64,000 nucleotides of DNA from Natronococcus roseus (GTDB lineage Archaea > Halobacteriota > Halobacteria > Halobacteriales > Natrialbaceae): the NCBI RefSeq assembly GCF_043677095.1, contig NZ_JBHLJR010000007.1, forward strand, positions 124,001 through 188,000, written 5' to 3'. A program made the translations under genes and the position numbers. Below the pieces are notes generated by a model, which did not search any database, was not told the origin of the DNA, and saw only the letters and a list, made by a program, of their open reading frames with translations. Shown piece after piece: positions 8,369 through 16,697 of this stretch (positions are counted from its first letter, which is position 1; the number at the start of each line of letters is the position of its first letter).

Positions 8369-9136
8369 ATGTCCAGACTCACCCGACTGACCGAACTTCG
8401 TCGCGCGCTCCCGCTCGCAGCGGCGGCGCTGTTGCTCGTCGCGATCGCGCTCCCGATGTGGCGGATCACGCTCGAGGCACCCCAGTACCCCGACGGACTG
8501 TTCGTCGAGCTGTACGCCTACCCGCGCCTCGAGGGCGACGTCGCCGAAACGCAGGGGCTCAACCGGTACGTCGGGTTCTACTACCCGGATCCCGTCTACC
8601 TCGATCCCAACTACGACGTCAATCCGAACGCGATCGCGGTTCCCGAATGGTCGGTCGGCCCGCTGGCGTTCGTTGCCGTTGCTGCAGCGGGTGTGTTCGT
8701 CGCGCTCGCGCCGACGGTCCGCAAGCTGAAGCTCGGGCTGACCTGCCAGCTCGCTGGAACGATAGCGGTGTTCGTCGCGATGTTCGCGCTCATCCAGTAC
8801 CGGCTCCACCAGGCCGGCCACTCGCTCGATCCCGACGCGCCGATGCGCGGCATCGACGGGTTCACGCCGCCGCTGCTGGGTACCTACGAGATCGCCAACA
8901 TCAGCGGCCTCGCCTGGTTCGGTCCCGGCGGCTACCTCACCCTGATCGCGATCGCGCTGCTGGTCGCGGCCCACGCGTTCCGGGACTCGACGGCGACCGT
9001 CGGCGACGTGCCGACGATCGGCGCGGACCGGTTCGAGCGGGCTCGAGCGTGGATCCGAAGCCGACGCGACCGGAACGATCGACCCCAGCCGACCGCCGCG
9101 GCCGACGGCGAACGCGAGGTGACCCGCGATGACTGA
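8369..9136 (+). CDS. nos-cluster conserved membrane protein
   Basis: A 255-residue protein with about four hydrophobic segments: residues 13-29, about 94-112, 122-140 and 190-205. After the first helix comes MWRITLEAPQYPDGL, a segment I recall from membrane proteins encoded beside non-proteobacterial (clade II) nosZ genes, where their role is suggested to be electron transfer or NosZ maturation. The long extracellular loop is rich in Tyr, Pro and Asp. The C-terminus is a charged cytoplasmic tail. It starts 36 bases after nosZ and overlaps nosD by 8 bases, so it is clearly part of the operon. Its exact biochemical function is not known. Confidence 0.8.
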   Translation: MSRLTRLTELRRALPLAAAALLLVAIALPMWRITLEAPQYPDGLFVELYAYPRLEGDVAETQGLNRYVGFYYPDPVYLDPNYDVNPNAIAVPEWSVGPLAFVAVAAAGVFVALAPTVRKLKLGLTCQLAGTIAVFVAMFALIQYRLHQAGHSLDPDAPMRGIDGFTPPLLGTYEIANISGLAWFGPGGYLTLIAIALLVAAHAFRDSTATVGDVPTIGADRFERARAWIRSRRDRNDRPQPTAAADGEREVTRDD

Positions 9137-10529
9137 CCGCGTCGTGGCCGACCGCGAAACGTGGTTCGTCGTCGTCGCCGTCGCGGTGCTCGTCGTCTCG
9201 CTGGCGGCGGCCGCCGTCGCGGCGACGGACGGCTCCGACGACCGCGAGGCGACCGTCGAGGGCTGGACGCCCGACGTCTCGGACCCCCGCGACGCGGAGG
9301 CGCCCGGCGAGTCCGGCGTCGCGACCGTCGACGGCGAGGAGTTCGACTCCGTCCAGGACGCCGTCGACGCCGCCGAGCCTGGCGACACCGTCGTCCTCGA
9401 GGGGGTCTTCGAGGAGCGCGTGACGATCGAGACGGAAGGACTCACGCTCGAGGCCGCGGGTGAGGGAGCGCTGATCGACGGCAGCGGCGAGGACACCGTC
9501 GTCCACGTCGCGGCCGAGAACGTGACCCTCGAGGAGCTGTGGATCCGCGAGTCGGGCCACGATCGGGGTAACGAGGACGCGGGCGTCCTCGTCAACGGGT
9601 CGGGCTCGACCCTCGAGGACGTTCGGATCACGGACGTCACCTACGGCGTCTGGATCGGCGAGGCCGAGGACGTCATCGTCGCGGACGCGACGATCGCCGG
9701 CCGCGAGGACGTCTCCGAGTCCGAGCGGGGTAACGGGATCCACCTCGACCGGGCCGACGGCGCCGAGCTCCGGGCCAACGAGATCACGACCGTCCGGGAC
9801 GGGATCTACTTCTCGTGGTCCGACGGCGTCGTGGCCACCGAGAACGCGATGTGGGAGCTTCGCTACGGCGTCCACTACATGTACTCCGACGACAACCGCC
9901 TCGCGGGCAACGTCGCCTTCGACAACGATGTCGGGTTCGCGATCATGGTCTCGGAGAACCTCACCGTCGTCAACAACGTCGCGGTGAACAACGACGGCCC
10001 GAGCGGCCAGGGGATCCTCGTCAAGGACGTCGACCGTACCGAGATCCGCGACAACGCCGTCGTCGCCAACCGGAACGGGTTCTACGTCTACAACGCTCAC
10101 GGCAACGAGATCGTCGACAATCTCGTCCTCGAGAACGAGGTCGGCGTCCAGTTCACCGCGGGCAGCTCCGACGAACTGGTCGTCGGCAACAGCTTCGTCG
10201 CGAACGACCAGTCGGCGTACGCGCCGACGACCGTCCAGATCACCTGGAACGACTCCGAGCGGGGCAACTACTGGTCCGACGCCCGAACGGTCGACCTCGA
10301 CGGCGACGGCACCGGCGAAACCCGCCACCAGCCGGCGGGGACCGTCGAGAACCTCGTCCGCGAGCGGCCCCAGGCCGCCGTCTTCGCCGAGAGTCCGGCG
10401 TTCGACGCGGTCCGGATGGCCGAGAGCTCGTTCCCCGTCATCGAATCGCCCGGGGTGGTCGACCACCGGCCGCTCGCCGAACCGCCGCACGACGACTGGA
10501 GGGAGTACTATGCAAATCACGATCACTGA
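9129..10529 (+). CDS. nosD: NosD, copper-site maturation protein (right-handed beta-helix)
   Basis: A 466-residue protein with an N-terminal signal anchor (residues about 11-32, VVVAVAVLVVSLAAAAVAA) and a long parallel beta-helix of CASH/NosD repeats: SVQDAVDAAEPGDTVVL near residue 80, then repeated N-x-hydrophobic turns such as NNVAVNNDGPSG and RDNAVVANRNGF. In known nos systems NosD works with the NosFY ABC transporter to supply the copper-sulfur site of NosZ on the outside of the membrane. It ends with the usual GNYWSD motif region and a Pro-rich tail. It overlaps the preceding membrane-protein gene by 8 bases and nosF by 20 bases, suggesting translational coupling. Confidence 0.92.
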   Translation: MTDRVVADRETWFVVVAVAVLVVSLAAAAVAATDGSDDREATVEGWTPDVSDPRDAEAPGESGVATVDGEEFDSVQDAVDAAEPGDTVVLEGVFEERVTIETEGLTLEAAGEGALIDGSGEDTVVHVAAENVTLEELWIRESGHDRGNEDAGVLVNGSGSTLEDVRITDVTYGVWIGEAEDVIVADATIAGREDVSESERGNGIHLDRADGAELRANEITTVRDGIYFSWSDGVVATENAMWELRYGVHYMYSDDNRLAGNVAFDNDVGFAIMVSENLTVVNNVAVNNDGPSGQGILVKDVDRTEIRDNAVVANRNGFYVYNAHGNEIVDNLVLENEVGVQFTAGSSDELVVGNSFVANDQSAYAPTTVQITWNDSERGNYWSDARTVDLDGDGTGETRHQPAGTVENLVRERPQAAVFAESPAFDAVRMAESSFPVIESPGVVDHRPLAEPPHDDWREYYANHDH

Positions 10530-11481
10530 CGTTCACAAACGCTACGGCGACGTCGTCGCCCTGGACGGGCCGACATTCGAGATCCCGTCCGGGTCGACGT
10601 TCGGCGTCCTCGGGACGAACGGCGCGGGAAAGACGACCCTCTTCGAGCTGCTGGTCGGCCACGACAGACCGGACTCGGGGCGGATCGAGGTCGCCGGGGT
10701 CGACGTCGAGCGGGCCGGCCACCGCGTCCGCGAGCGCGTCGCCTTCCTCCCCGAACACGCCGGCTTCCCGCCGTCGATGACGGGCTACGAGGTGCTCTCG
10801 GTTCACGCCCGAATCCGCGGCATCGATGGCCGCAAGGAGCGCATCGACGACGCCCTCGAGACGGTCGGTCTGGCCGACGCGGCCGACCGGGCCGTGGAGG
10901 GGTACTCCAACGGGATGGGACGACGACTCGGGCTCGCGTCGACCCTGCTGGCCGAGCCACCCGTCCTCGTCCTCGACGAGCCGACCGCGGGGCTCGACCC
11001 CCGCGGCGTCGCGACGTTCCATAGGATCGTCGAACGGATCGACCGCGAGACCGACGCGACGGTCGTACTCTCCTCGCACGTCCTGAGCGAAGTCGAGCGG
11101 CTCTGTGACGCCGTCGCCGTCCTCGAGGACGGCCAGCTCCGCGCGGTCGGCACCGTCGACGAGCTGCAGGCGGCGGGCGACGGGCGCGTCACCGTCGCCG
11201 TCCGGCCCGCGAGCGAGCGGGATCGGTCGCGGGTCCTCGAGACGGTCCAGGGGTACGGCGAGGTGGCCGACTCCGGAGGGGAGATCGCGGTCGCCTGCGA
11301 CCGCGAGGCCGCCCTCGAGCTCTCGGGAGCGCTCGAGGCCGATCTGGTCGACCGCTTCGAGGTCCGCGAACCCGGGCTCGAGGCGGCGTTCCACGAGGCG
11401 CTGGCGGGAACCGAGAGCGGATCGAGCGAGACGGCTGTCGACGGCGAGGTCGCCGGTGGAACGGAGGCGAGCGCGCGATGA
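10510..11481 (+). CDS. nosF: NosF, ABC transporter ATP-binding subunit
   Basis: A 323-residue ABC ATPase. Walker A is GTNGAGKT at residues 35-42, the signature is YSNGMGRRLGLA near residue 135, and Walker B is VLVLDEPTAG about 20 residues later, followed by the switch histidine in LSSHVLSE. The C-terminal 100 residues after the nucleotide-binding domain are longer than in minimal ABC subunits and end in a low-complexity Gly/Ser/Glu tail. With NosY it forms the transporter that serves NosD in NosZ copper-site assembly. The ATG at 10510 lies inside the end of nosD, and its stop overlaps nosY by 4 bases. Confidence 0.93.
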   Translation: MQITITDVHKRYGDVVALDGPTFEIPSGSTFGVLGTNGAGKTTLFELLVGHDRPDSGRIEVAGVDVERAGHRVRERVAFLPEHAGFPPSMTGYEVLSVHARIRGIDGRKERIDDALETVGLADAADRAVEGYSNGMGRRLGLASTLLAEPPVLVLDEPTAGLDPRGVATFHRIVERIDRETDATVVLSSHVLSEVERLCDAVAVLEDGQLRAVGTVDELQAAGDGRVTVAVRPASERDRSRVLETVQGYGEVADSGGEIAVACDREAALELSGALEADLVDRFEVREPGLEAAFHEALAGTESGSSETAVDGEVAGGTEASAR

Positions 11482-12389
11482 CCGACCGCCAGCGGACCGC
11501 GACGGATGAGCCGCGCCCGAGAGCCGACGGCGGCTACGGGACGGTGGCGGACGCCGAGTTCGGGCGAGCGAGCGAGTCGGGCGTCTGGCACCGACAGCTA
11601 CGGGTCGTCGCCGAAACCGAGTACCGACTCGCGGTACGGGGGCGGTGGGCGATCGCGCTCACCGCGGTCTTCGCCGCGTTCGCGCTCGGGCTGACGACGT
11701 TCAGCGGCTCGAGCGTCAGCCCCGAGGGGTTCGAGCGGACCGTCGCGAGCCTCGCCGTGCTCGCGGTCTACCTCGTTCCGCTGGTCGCGCTCGCGTTCGG
11801 CTACGACGCCGTCGTCGGGCGCGAGGAGAGCGGCTGGCTTCAGACGCTGTTCGCCCTGCCGGTCGAGCGCGCCTGGATCGTCGTCGGAACGCTCCTCGGG
11901 CGGGCGGTCGTCCTCGCGAGCGCGACGATCATCGGGTTCGGGGTCGCCGGCGGCTTCCTGCTGTGGGAGTTCGGCCTCGCCGGCTTCGACGCCTACGCGA
12001 CGTTCCTGCTCGCGACCGTCGGCCTTGGGCTTGCCTTCCTGGCGATCGGAGTCCTCGTCTCCGCGCTCGCTCGAGAGAAAACCCACGCGCTCGGGATCGC
12101 CCTGCTGATCTGGGCCTGGTTCGTCCTCCTCCACGACCTGCTCGGGCTCGGGATCGTCGCGGCGTTCGATCTCTCGGGGGCCGCCGTCTCCGCGATGTTG
12201 CTCGCGAACCCGACGGGGATCTTCCGCGCGCTCGTCCTCGGGACGCTGGGTGCGGCCGGCGACGCCGGCTTCGCCACGGTGCTCGCCGAGTCCGGCCTCT
12301 CGACGGGGGTGCTCCTGGGCGCGCTCGTCGCCTGGATCGTCGTTCCGACCGTCCTCGCGGCGCTCGCGATACGGGGGCGACGGCTATGA
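11478..12389 (+). CDS. nosY: NosY, ABC transporter permease
   Basis: A 303-residue integral membrane protein with an ABC-2 permease pattern: a cytoplasmic, charged N-terminus of about 45 residues, then roughly six hydrophobic segments, including WAIALTAVFAAFALGL, LAVLAVYLVPLVALAFGYD and a C-terminal LLGALVAWIVVPTVLAAL. The GREESGWLQTLFALPVERAWIV loop is typical of NosY. It forms the membrane pore of the NosFY complex that delivers a sulfur-containing species or energy to NosD. Start and stop overlap nosF and nosL by 4 bases each (ATGA junctions). Confidence 0.92.
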   Translation: MTDRQRTATDEPRPRADGGYGTVADAEFGRASESGVWHRQLRVVAETEYRLAVRGRWAIALTAVFAAFALGLTTFSGSSVSPEGFERTVASLAVLAVYLVPLVALAFGYDAVVGREESGWLQTLFALPVERAWIVVGTLLGRAVVLASATIIGFGVAGGFLLWEFGLAGFDAYATFLLATVGLGLAFLAIGVLVSALAREKTHALGIALLIWAWFVLLHDLLGLGIVAAFDLSGAAVSAMLLANPTGIFRALVLGTLGAAGDAGFATVLAESGLSTGVLLGALVAWIVVPTVLAALAIRGRRL

Positions 12390-12937
12390 GCTGTCCGCGA
12401 CGCCGCGTCCTCGTCGGCGCCGGAACGATCGCGACGGCAGCGACGATCGGTCTGGCCGGCTGTCTCGGGGGCGACGACACGGCCACGGAGGAGTCGGCCG
12501 AGCCGATCGCCCTCGACGACGGGGCGACGTGTGACGCCTGCGGAATGGTGATCGCGGATCACGCCGGCCCCGCCAGGCAACTCCTCTACGCCGACGAAGA
12601 CGAGGGTCCCGCAACGTTCGACAGCCTCCGCGAACTCGTCGCCGTCCACGAGGAACGCGAAGTTCGGGGCGACGAGCTCCGCGCGGCCTTCGCCACCGAT
12701 TACTCGAGCGTCGACTACCGCCTCGAGGAGCGTGAGGGTACGCAGCGCATTTCGACCCACGCCGGGGCGTCGGCGTTCGCCGACGCGACCGAGCCGGTCT
12801 ACGTCGTCGACAGCGCGGTCGAGGGGGCGATGGGCGAGGAGTTTCTACCGTTCTCCGATCGGGGAGAGGCGTCGGCGTTCGCCGACGAGCACGGCGGCGA
12901 GGTCAGCGCGTGGGAGGAACTGGGAGCCATCGAGTGA
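12386..12937 (+). CDS. nosL: NosL, copper chaperone lipoprotein
   Basis: A 183-residue protein. It starts at the ATG overlapping the nosY stop by 4 bases. The N-terminus has PRRRVLVG followed by a hydrophobic run and a LAGC lipobox (Cys26), suggesting Tat export with lipid anchoring like NosZ. The copper(I)-binding CDACGM motif of the NosL family is at residues 49-54. The rest follows the NosL fold, including a FDSLRELVAVHEE region and the C-terminal SAFADEHGGEVSAWEEL. NosL delivers copper to apo-NosZ. It is the last gene of the operon; no nir, nor or nosR gene is seen nearby. Confidence 0.93.
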   Translation: MSCPRRRVLVGAGTIATAATIGLAGCLGGDDTATEESAEPIALDDGATCDACGMVIADHAGPARQLLYADEDEGPATFDSLRELVAVHEEREVRGDELRAAFATDYSSVDYRLEEREGTQRISTHAGASAFADATEPVYVVDSAVEGAMGEEFLPFSDRGEASAFADEHGGEVSAWEELGAIE

Positions 12938-13017
12938 AATCCACCCCCGAGTCTCGAGCGAGACCCGTCGAGGGCGCGGGCTCGGGTTCTTCGAAACCGC
13001 GCGAACGCGGAGCACGG

Positions 13018-13581
13018 CTACCGATAGGCCTCGAACTCCTGGCCGAAGAGCGCGAAGTAGACGACACCGATCATGCCGATGACGGTGGCGATCGTAAAGG
13101 AGAGTTCGGGATCGACGAACTGCCAGAGGAATCCACCTAGCGCGCCGCTGGGAATCACGATTGCACCGCGGATCAGGTAGTACGATCCCGTTACGCGGCC
13201 GCCTGCGCCCTTCTCGGCGGGCCCGACCACGAGCGCCTTGTGAGCGGGCAGGCCGGCAAAGCGCAGCCCCGAGAAGGCAAACAGCGCGATCAAAAGCCAC
13301 GTTTCGTCGATTCCGCCGACGTACTGGGGACCGAAGATCAGCAGTACCGGGAAGATCGCGTAGACGAAAAAGCCCAGCCCGACGACCGGTTTGAGCCCGA
13401 CGTACTCGGCGAACTTCGCCGCCGGCGCCATCGTCAGCAGCGCGACCAGCATCTCAGTGCTCAAGAGGAGGCCGAAGAAGGCCGCGGGCGAGAGGTCGAT
13501 CGTCCCGACGACGGAAAGGGAGAGCGTCAGTCCGATCTCGAGTAGCTGGATGATCACGAGGATGAAGAAGGCGTACACCAT
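13018..13581 (-). pseudogene. C-terminal half of an MFS transporter (truncated)
   Basis: The 187 codons from ATG 13581 encode six hydrophobic helices that look like the second half of a 12-helix major facilitator: a loop GLKPVVGLG, then AFSGLRFAGLPAHKALVVGP, and a last pair of helices near the C-terminus. Upstream of the ATG the same frame continues with VDTFVRFANG, which fits the link into helix 7, but a TAG stop at about 13670-13672 ends it and no N-terminal half is found. The first six helices are therefore missing. It may be a deletion remnant left when the nos operon or the neighbouring regulator was inserted. A functional six-helix protein is possible but less likely. Confidence 0.6.
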
Positions 13582-13787
13582 CCCGTTGGCGAAGCGGACG
13601 AACGTGTCAACGTTTGCGGACCGTTGCCAACGGTCGTACGTCCGTCGTCGATCGACAGTGTGTCCGTTGCTCTATTTATGAAATAAATCATACGGTAGTT
13701 ACGCCACAATGGCGGTCGGAAGCTCGAAACGGCGTTGTTGCAGTGGCAGGTGCGGGTTTTCAGTGTCTCGAGCGGAAGGGGACGTGT

Positions 13788-14459
13788 ATGAGCGTCGTCG
13801 CCGAGTTCACAATTTCCGCCGACGCCTTCGCACTGGAACACACTTTCGAGGCCGTTCCCGACGCGACCGTCGAGATCGAACGCCTCGCAACCCACAGCCG
13901 CGAGTGGGTGATGCCGTTCCTGTGGGTAACGAGCGACGACCTCGAAGCCGTAGAGCGCGCCCTCGAGGCCGATCCCGATATCGAGGAGGTCCAAACCCTC
14001 AACGTCGCCGACGGCATCGGCTACTTCAACGTTCACTGGAGCGAACACCTCCAGCAGCTGATCGACGAGATCGTCGACCAACACGGCATCATACAGGAGA
14101 CCGAAGCGAAGGACGGACGCTGGTACCTCAAGCTCAAGTTCGTCGACGAGAGCGTCCTCGAGGAGTTCGAGGCACACTTCCGCGGGCGGGATCGCGCGTT
14201 CGAACTCCAGCGTCTGTACCGGGGCATCGAACCGAAGGAACGGCGATACGACCTCACGCCGGAACAGCGGGAGGTGCTCACGACCGCCCAGGAGATGGGC
14301 TACTTCGAGGTTCCCCGCGAGACCCAGATCGAAGAGCTGGCCGCGGAGCTCGGCATCTCGACGAACTCGGTCTCCCAGCGACTGCGTCGGGCGACGGACA
14401 ACCTCGTCGGGAACACTCTCACCGTCTCGACTCCAAGTGAGATGTCGAATGCGAGATGA
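13788..14459 (+). CDS. Bat-type HTH-10 transcriptional regulator
   Basis: A 223-residue protein starting MSVVAEFTIS at 13788; the open frame extends upstream to 13614 but the family starts here. Residues 1-150 match the N-terminal domain of bacterioopsin-activator-like proteins (EFTISADAFALEHTFEAVPD, then a strand-rich part). Residues about 165-215 form the HTH-10 domain (LTPEQREVLTTAQEMGYFEVPRE broken by a turn, then EELAAELGISTNSVSQRLRRA). Such proteins activate transcription in haloarchaea, often in response to oxygen. Because NarO/DmsR belong to the same broad class, it is a candidate regulator of the nearby nos operon; this is inference from position. Confidence 0.88.
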   Translation: MSVVAEFTISADAFALEHTFEAVPDATVEIERLATHSREWVMPFLWVTSDDLEAVERALEADPDIEEVQTLNVADGIGYFNVHWSEHLQQLIDEIVDQHGIIQETEAKDGRWYLKLKFVDESVLEEFEAHFRGRDRAFELQRLYRGIEPKERRYDLTPEQREVLTTAQEMGYFEVPRETQIEELAAELGISTNSVSQRLRRATDNLVGNTLTVSTPSEMSNAR

Positions 14460-14534
14460 AGTCCCTACCCCTATATAACTACTCTCGATTTCAATGCAGA
14501 GTCGGTTTCGACGAGGACCGTCTTGGATCGATAA

Positions 14535-14753
14535 ATGAGCGATCGTTCCAGCCGCAACACGGGGACTGATTCGGACGCCGACGCGGAGACGACGCGGAAA
14601 GTCGCAGCGATCTGTACCACCTGCGGGAAAGCCTACGCCTCCGAGCAGCGAACCGACGGAACCGTCCGGCCGATCGGACAGCGAACCGGGTGTGAGTGCG
14701 GCGAAACGTCGTTCGAGATCGTCGATTCGACGGAAACCGGCTTCGACGACTGA
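14535..14753 (+). CDS. Small zinc-ribbon protein
   Basis: A 72-residue acidic protein. After a disordered Ser/Asp-rich N-terminus it has CTTC in AAICTTCGKAY and then CEC in TGCECGETSFEIV, making a four-cysteine metal site of CxxC-x(n)-CxC type. Such single-ribbon proteins are very common in haloarchaea and probably mediate protein or nucleic acid contacts. It lies 75 bases after the Bat-like regulator and may be cotranscribed with it. Its role is unknown. Confidence 0.7.
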   Translation: MSDRSSRNTGTDSDADAETTRKVAAICTTCGKAYASEQRTDGTVRPIGQRTGCECGETSFEIVDSTETGFDD

Positions 14754-14967
14754 GCGGTCGCTTCGGACCCGCGACGGTAGCCCGTTTCGGCGGGACCGCA
14801 CCCCTCCAGCGGCGAGACCGGGGCGGCTCTCGAGCGAGTGCGACGGTGAACGACGCGGGAAGCACGACTCGGCGAACGGGGATCGTTCGATCGACGAGGG
14901 GTGTTCGACGAACACGTGTTAGTTTGATGACGACGCCGACAGTACGACTCTTCGGTGGTTTCCAGCC

Positions 14968-15390
14968 ATGTACACGGCGGATTCGGCTACGGACGGCGAT
15001 TCGAGGACCGCGCCGCGGCGGCGAACGGTACTCGCGGCGCTGAGCGCGCTGACGGGGGTATCGGCGACCGGTTCCGCAACGGCAACGGCACAACGGGACG
15101 GCGGCCGGGTGGAGACTCGAGGCTGTGGCGACGAGGACCTCACGCCCGAGGACTGGTCGACCGGTGCGATGACCGTTCGCGCCTGCGAGGGCAGCAGCGG
15201 CGAAGTGACTCTCGAGGTCACCGGTAACGTCTCGACGGAGCGCTACGTGCGGGATCCGCGGCTGTTGCCCTCGAGCGAGACGCTGTTCGTGTCGGCGGGC
15301 CAGCGCGGCACCCTCTGGTTCACCGGGCGAATCGTGGGGCTCTCCTGTTCGAGTTCCGCGCTCAACATCGGGATCGCACACCGCGGGTGA
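14968..15390 (+). CDS. Secreted protein with Tat signal, unknown function
   Basis: A 140-residue protein. APRRRTVLAALSALTGVSA at residues about 15-34 is a twin-arginine signal followed by a hydrophobic core and an ATA cleavage-like site, with no lipobox. The mature part of about 95 residues is acidic and strand-rich, with four cysteines (GCG, RACEG, LSCSSS) that could form disulfides outside the cell. I do not recognise the family. It stands alone between the small zinc-ribbon gene and a divergent-style regulator region. Confidence 0.65.
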   Translation: MYTADSATDGDSRTAPRRRTVLAALSALTGVSATGSATATAQRDGGRVETRGCGDEDLTPEDWSTGAMTVRACEGSSGEVTLEVTGNVSTERYVRDPRLLPSSETLFVSAGQRGTLWFTGRIVGLSCSSSALNIGIAHRG

Positions 15391-15498
15391 GGCGCCACCG
15401 TACGACTCACCTGGTCTACCACTTACTCCCGTGTCGCGAGCGTTTGCGTCCCCTCGTCGCCGATAGAACAATTTTTCAGCCGATTCGGTTCGGATCGT

Positions 15499-15514
15499 GT
15501 TGACTAGAGTCAAC
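15499..15514. promoter_or_regulatory. Perfect palindrome, candidate operator of the downstream regulator
   Basis: GTTGACTAGAGTCAAC is a 7-bp perfect inverted repeat with a 2-base centre. It lies 42 bases upstream of the ATG at 15557, where a promoter-proximal regulator would bind. Autoregulation by the winged-helix protein is inferred. Confidence 0.45.
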
Positions 15515-15556
15515 TGTGTTCCCGGCAAAGCTATCAGTGTCGGGGTGAGTCCACAC

Positions 15557-16345
15557 ATGTCCACTACGGCGGGGGTCGACGGAATGTGCTTTCTGACGCA
15601 GTCGTCCGTTCGAATCCAGCTGCTCGAGACGCTGTACGACGAGCGACGACTCCGAAAGCGGGAGTTGCGAGAACGGTTCGACGCCTCTCGCGTGACGGTC
15701 CGGCGAAACGTTGCCGCGCTCGAGGAGCGGGACCTGGTTGCGGTAGCAGGACGGACCTGCGAGATCACTCCCCTCGGCGAGCTCGTGGTCGAGGACGTGC
15801 TTCCCGCGCTGTCGCTGGTCGACGTCGTCGAACGGCTACGGCCGTTCGTGCGGTGGTTTCCCGACGACGAACTCGAGTTCGATCTCCGGGCGCTCGAGGA
15901 CGCGACGGTCGTCGCCGCGAACTCGAGCGATCCGTATGCGCCCGTGAACCGCCACATCGAGGCGATGGAGCGCGCCGATCGGTTCCGGTGTCTGCTTCCG
16001 GCCGTCGGGCTGCCGGCGATGACGGTGGCCCGCGACCGCGTCGTCGACGACGGGAGCAGCCACGAACTGATCTACGGTCGCGAGATCGCGGCGACGGTTC
16101 GGAGCCAGCCGGAGTACGAGCGACTGATCGACGAGATGCTCGAGTCCCGTAACTGCGAACTGTACGTCGCGGACCGCGGGGTCGAGTTCTACCTCGGCCT
16201 CTTCGAGGACGGCGTCCAGCTCGGCGTCGAAAACGACGACGGCGTCCCCCGGGCTCTCGTCGAGACCGACGCCGAGGCAGTTCGCGAGTGGGCCGAGCGG
16301 ACCTACGACCGCTACCGAACGCGAGCCGACCCCTTGATACCCTGA
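15557..16345 (+). CDS. Winged-helix transcriptional regulator (FilR1/DUF1724-like C-terminal domain)
   Basis: A 262-residue protein. The ATG at 15557 (MSTTAGVDGMCFL) is preferred over a GTG at 15497 that lies next to the palindrome. Residues about 12-80 form a winged helix-turn-helix (VRIQLLETLYDERR, KRELRERFDASRVTVRRNVAAL, EITPLGELV). The C-terminal two-thirds resemble the ligand-sensing domain found in archaeal regulators of the MTH/FilR1 group: LRPFVRWFPDDELEFD, then LPAVGLPAMTVARD and ELYVADRGVEFYLGLF. The target may be itself or the large secreted repeat protein 350 bases downstream. The domain assignment is fairly firm, the regulon unknown. Confidence 0.8.
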   Translation: MSTTAGVDGMCFLTQSSVRIQLLETLYDERRLRKRELRERFDASRVTVRRNVAALEERDLVAVAGRTCEITPLGELVVEDVLPALSLVDVVERLRPFVRWFPDDELEFDLRALEDATVVAANSSDPYAPVNRHIEAMERADRFRCLLPAVGLPAMTVARDRVVDDGSSHELIYGREIAATVRSQPEYERLIDEMLESRNCELYVADRGVEFYLGLFEDGVQLGVENDDGVPRALVETDAEAVREWAERTYDRYRTRADPLIP

Positions 16346-16697
16346 ACCGAGCGCCGACCGCTCTTTGAGCGACCGATCGAAGGGCGCGAGGAACACCCCC
16401 CGCTCTTCGATCGAGGGGTGTTCGCGGAACACCGAATACAACTTTTTCGTGTTGAGAGATAGCAAGTAGCATGGTTTGCCAGCGAAGGGAGCACACAGAC
16501 CAGGCGGATGGCCATCGATGCGGAGCGGAGTCGAACGGGAGCGACCCGGGACGACGTCCACACGGGAGTCGTGTCGGTCGGTCGCCGGCCGGCGGTCCTC
16601 GAGCGGAGCGAGTGGCAGGCCCCTCGCCGGAAGGTGGCGGCCGACGGAGCGATGCTGCGGGACGCCCGCTCGAGAGCACGCATCGGGAGCGAGCACG

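Noticed and set aside
7112..9640. Very long minus-strand open frame (over 800 codons)
   Set aside because: It is opposite nosZ and its neighbours. The composition is Val/Asp/Arg-rich without motifs, a mirror of the real genes' codon pattern.
8937..10526. Long minus-strand frame opposite nosD
   Set aside because: Repetitive Val/Asp composition mirrors the beta-helix gene; no start signal or motif.
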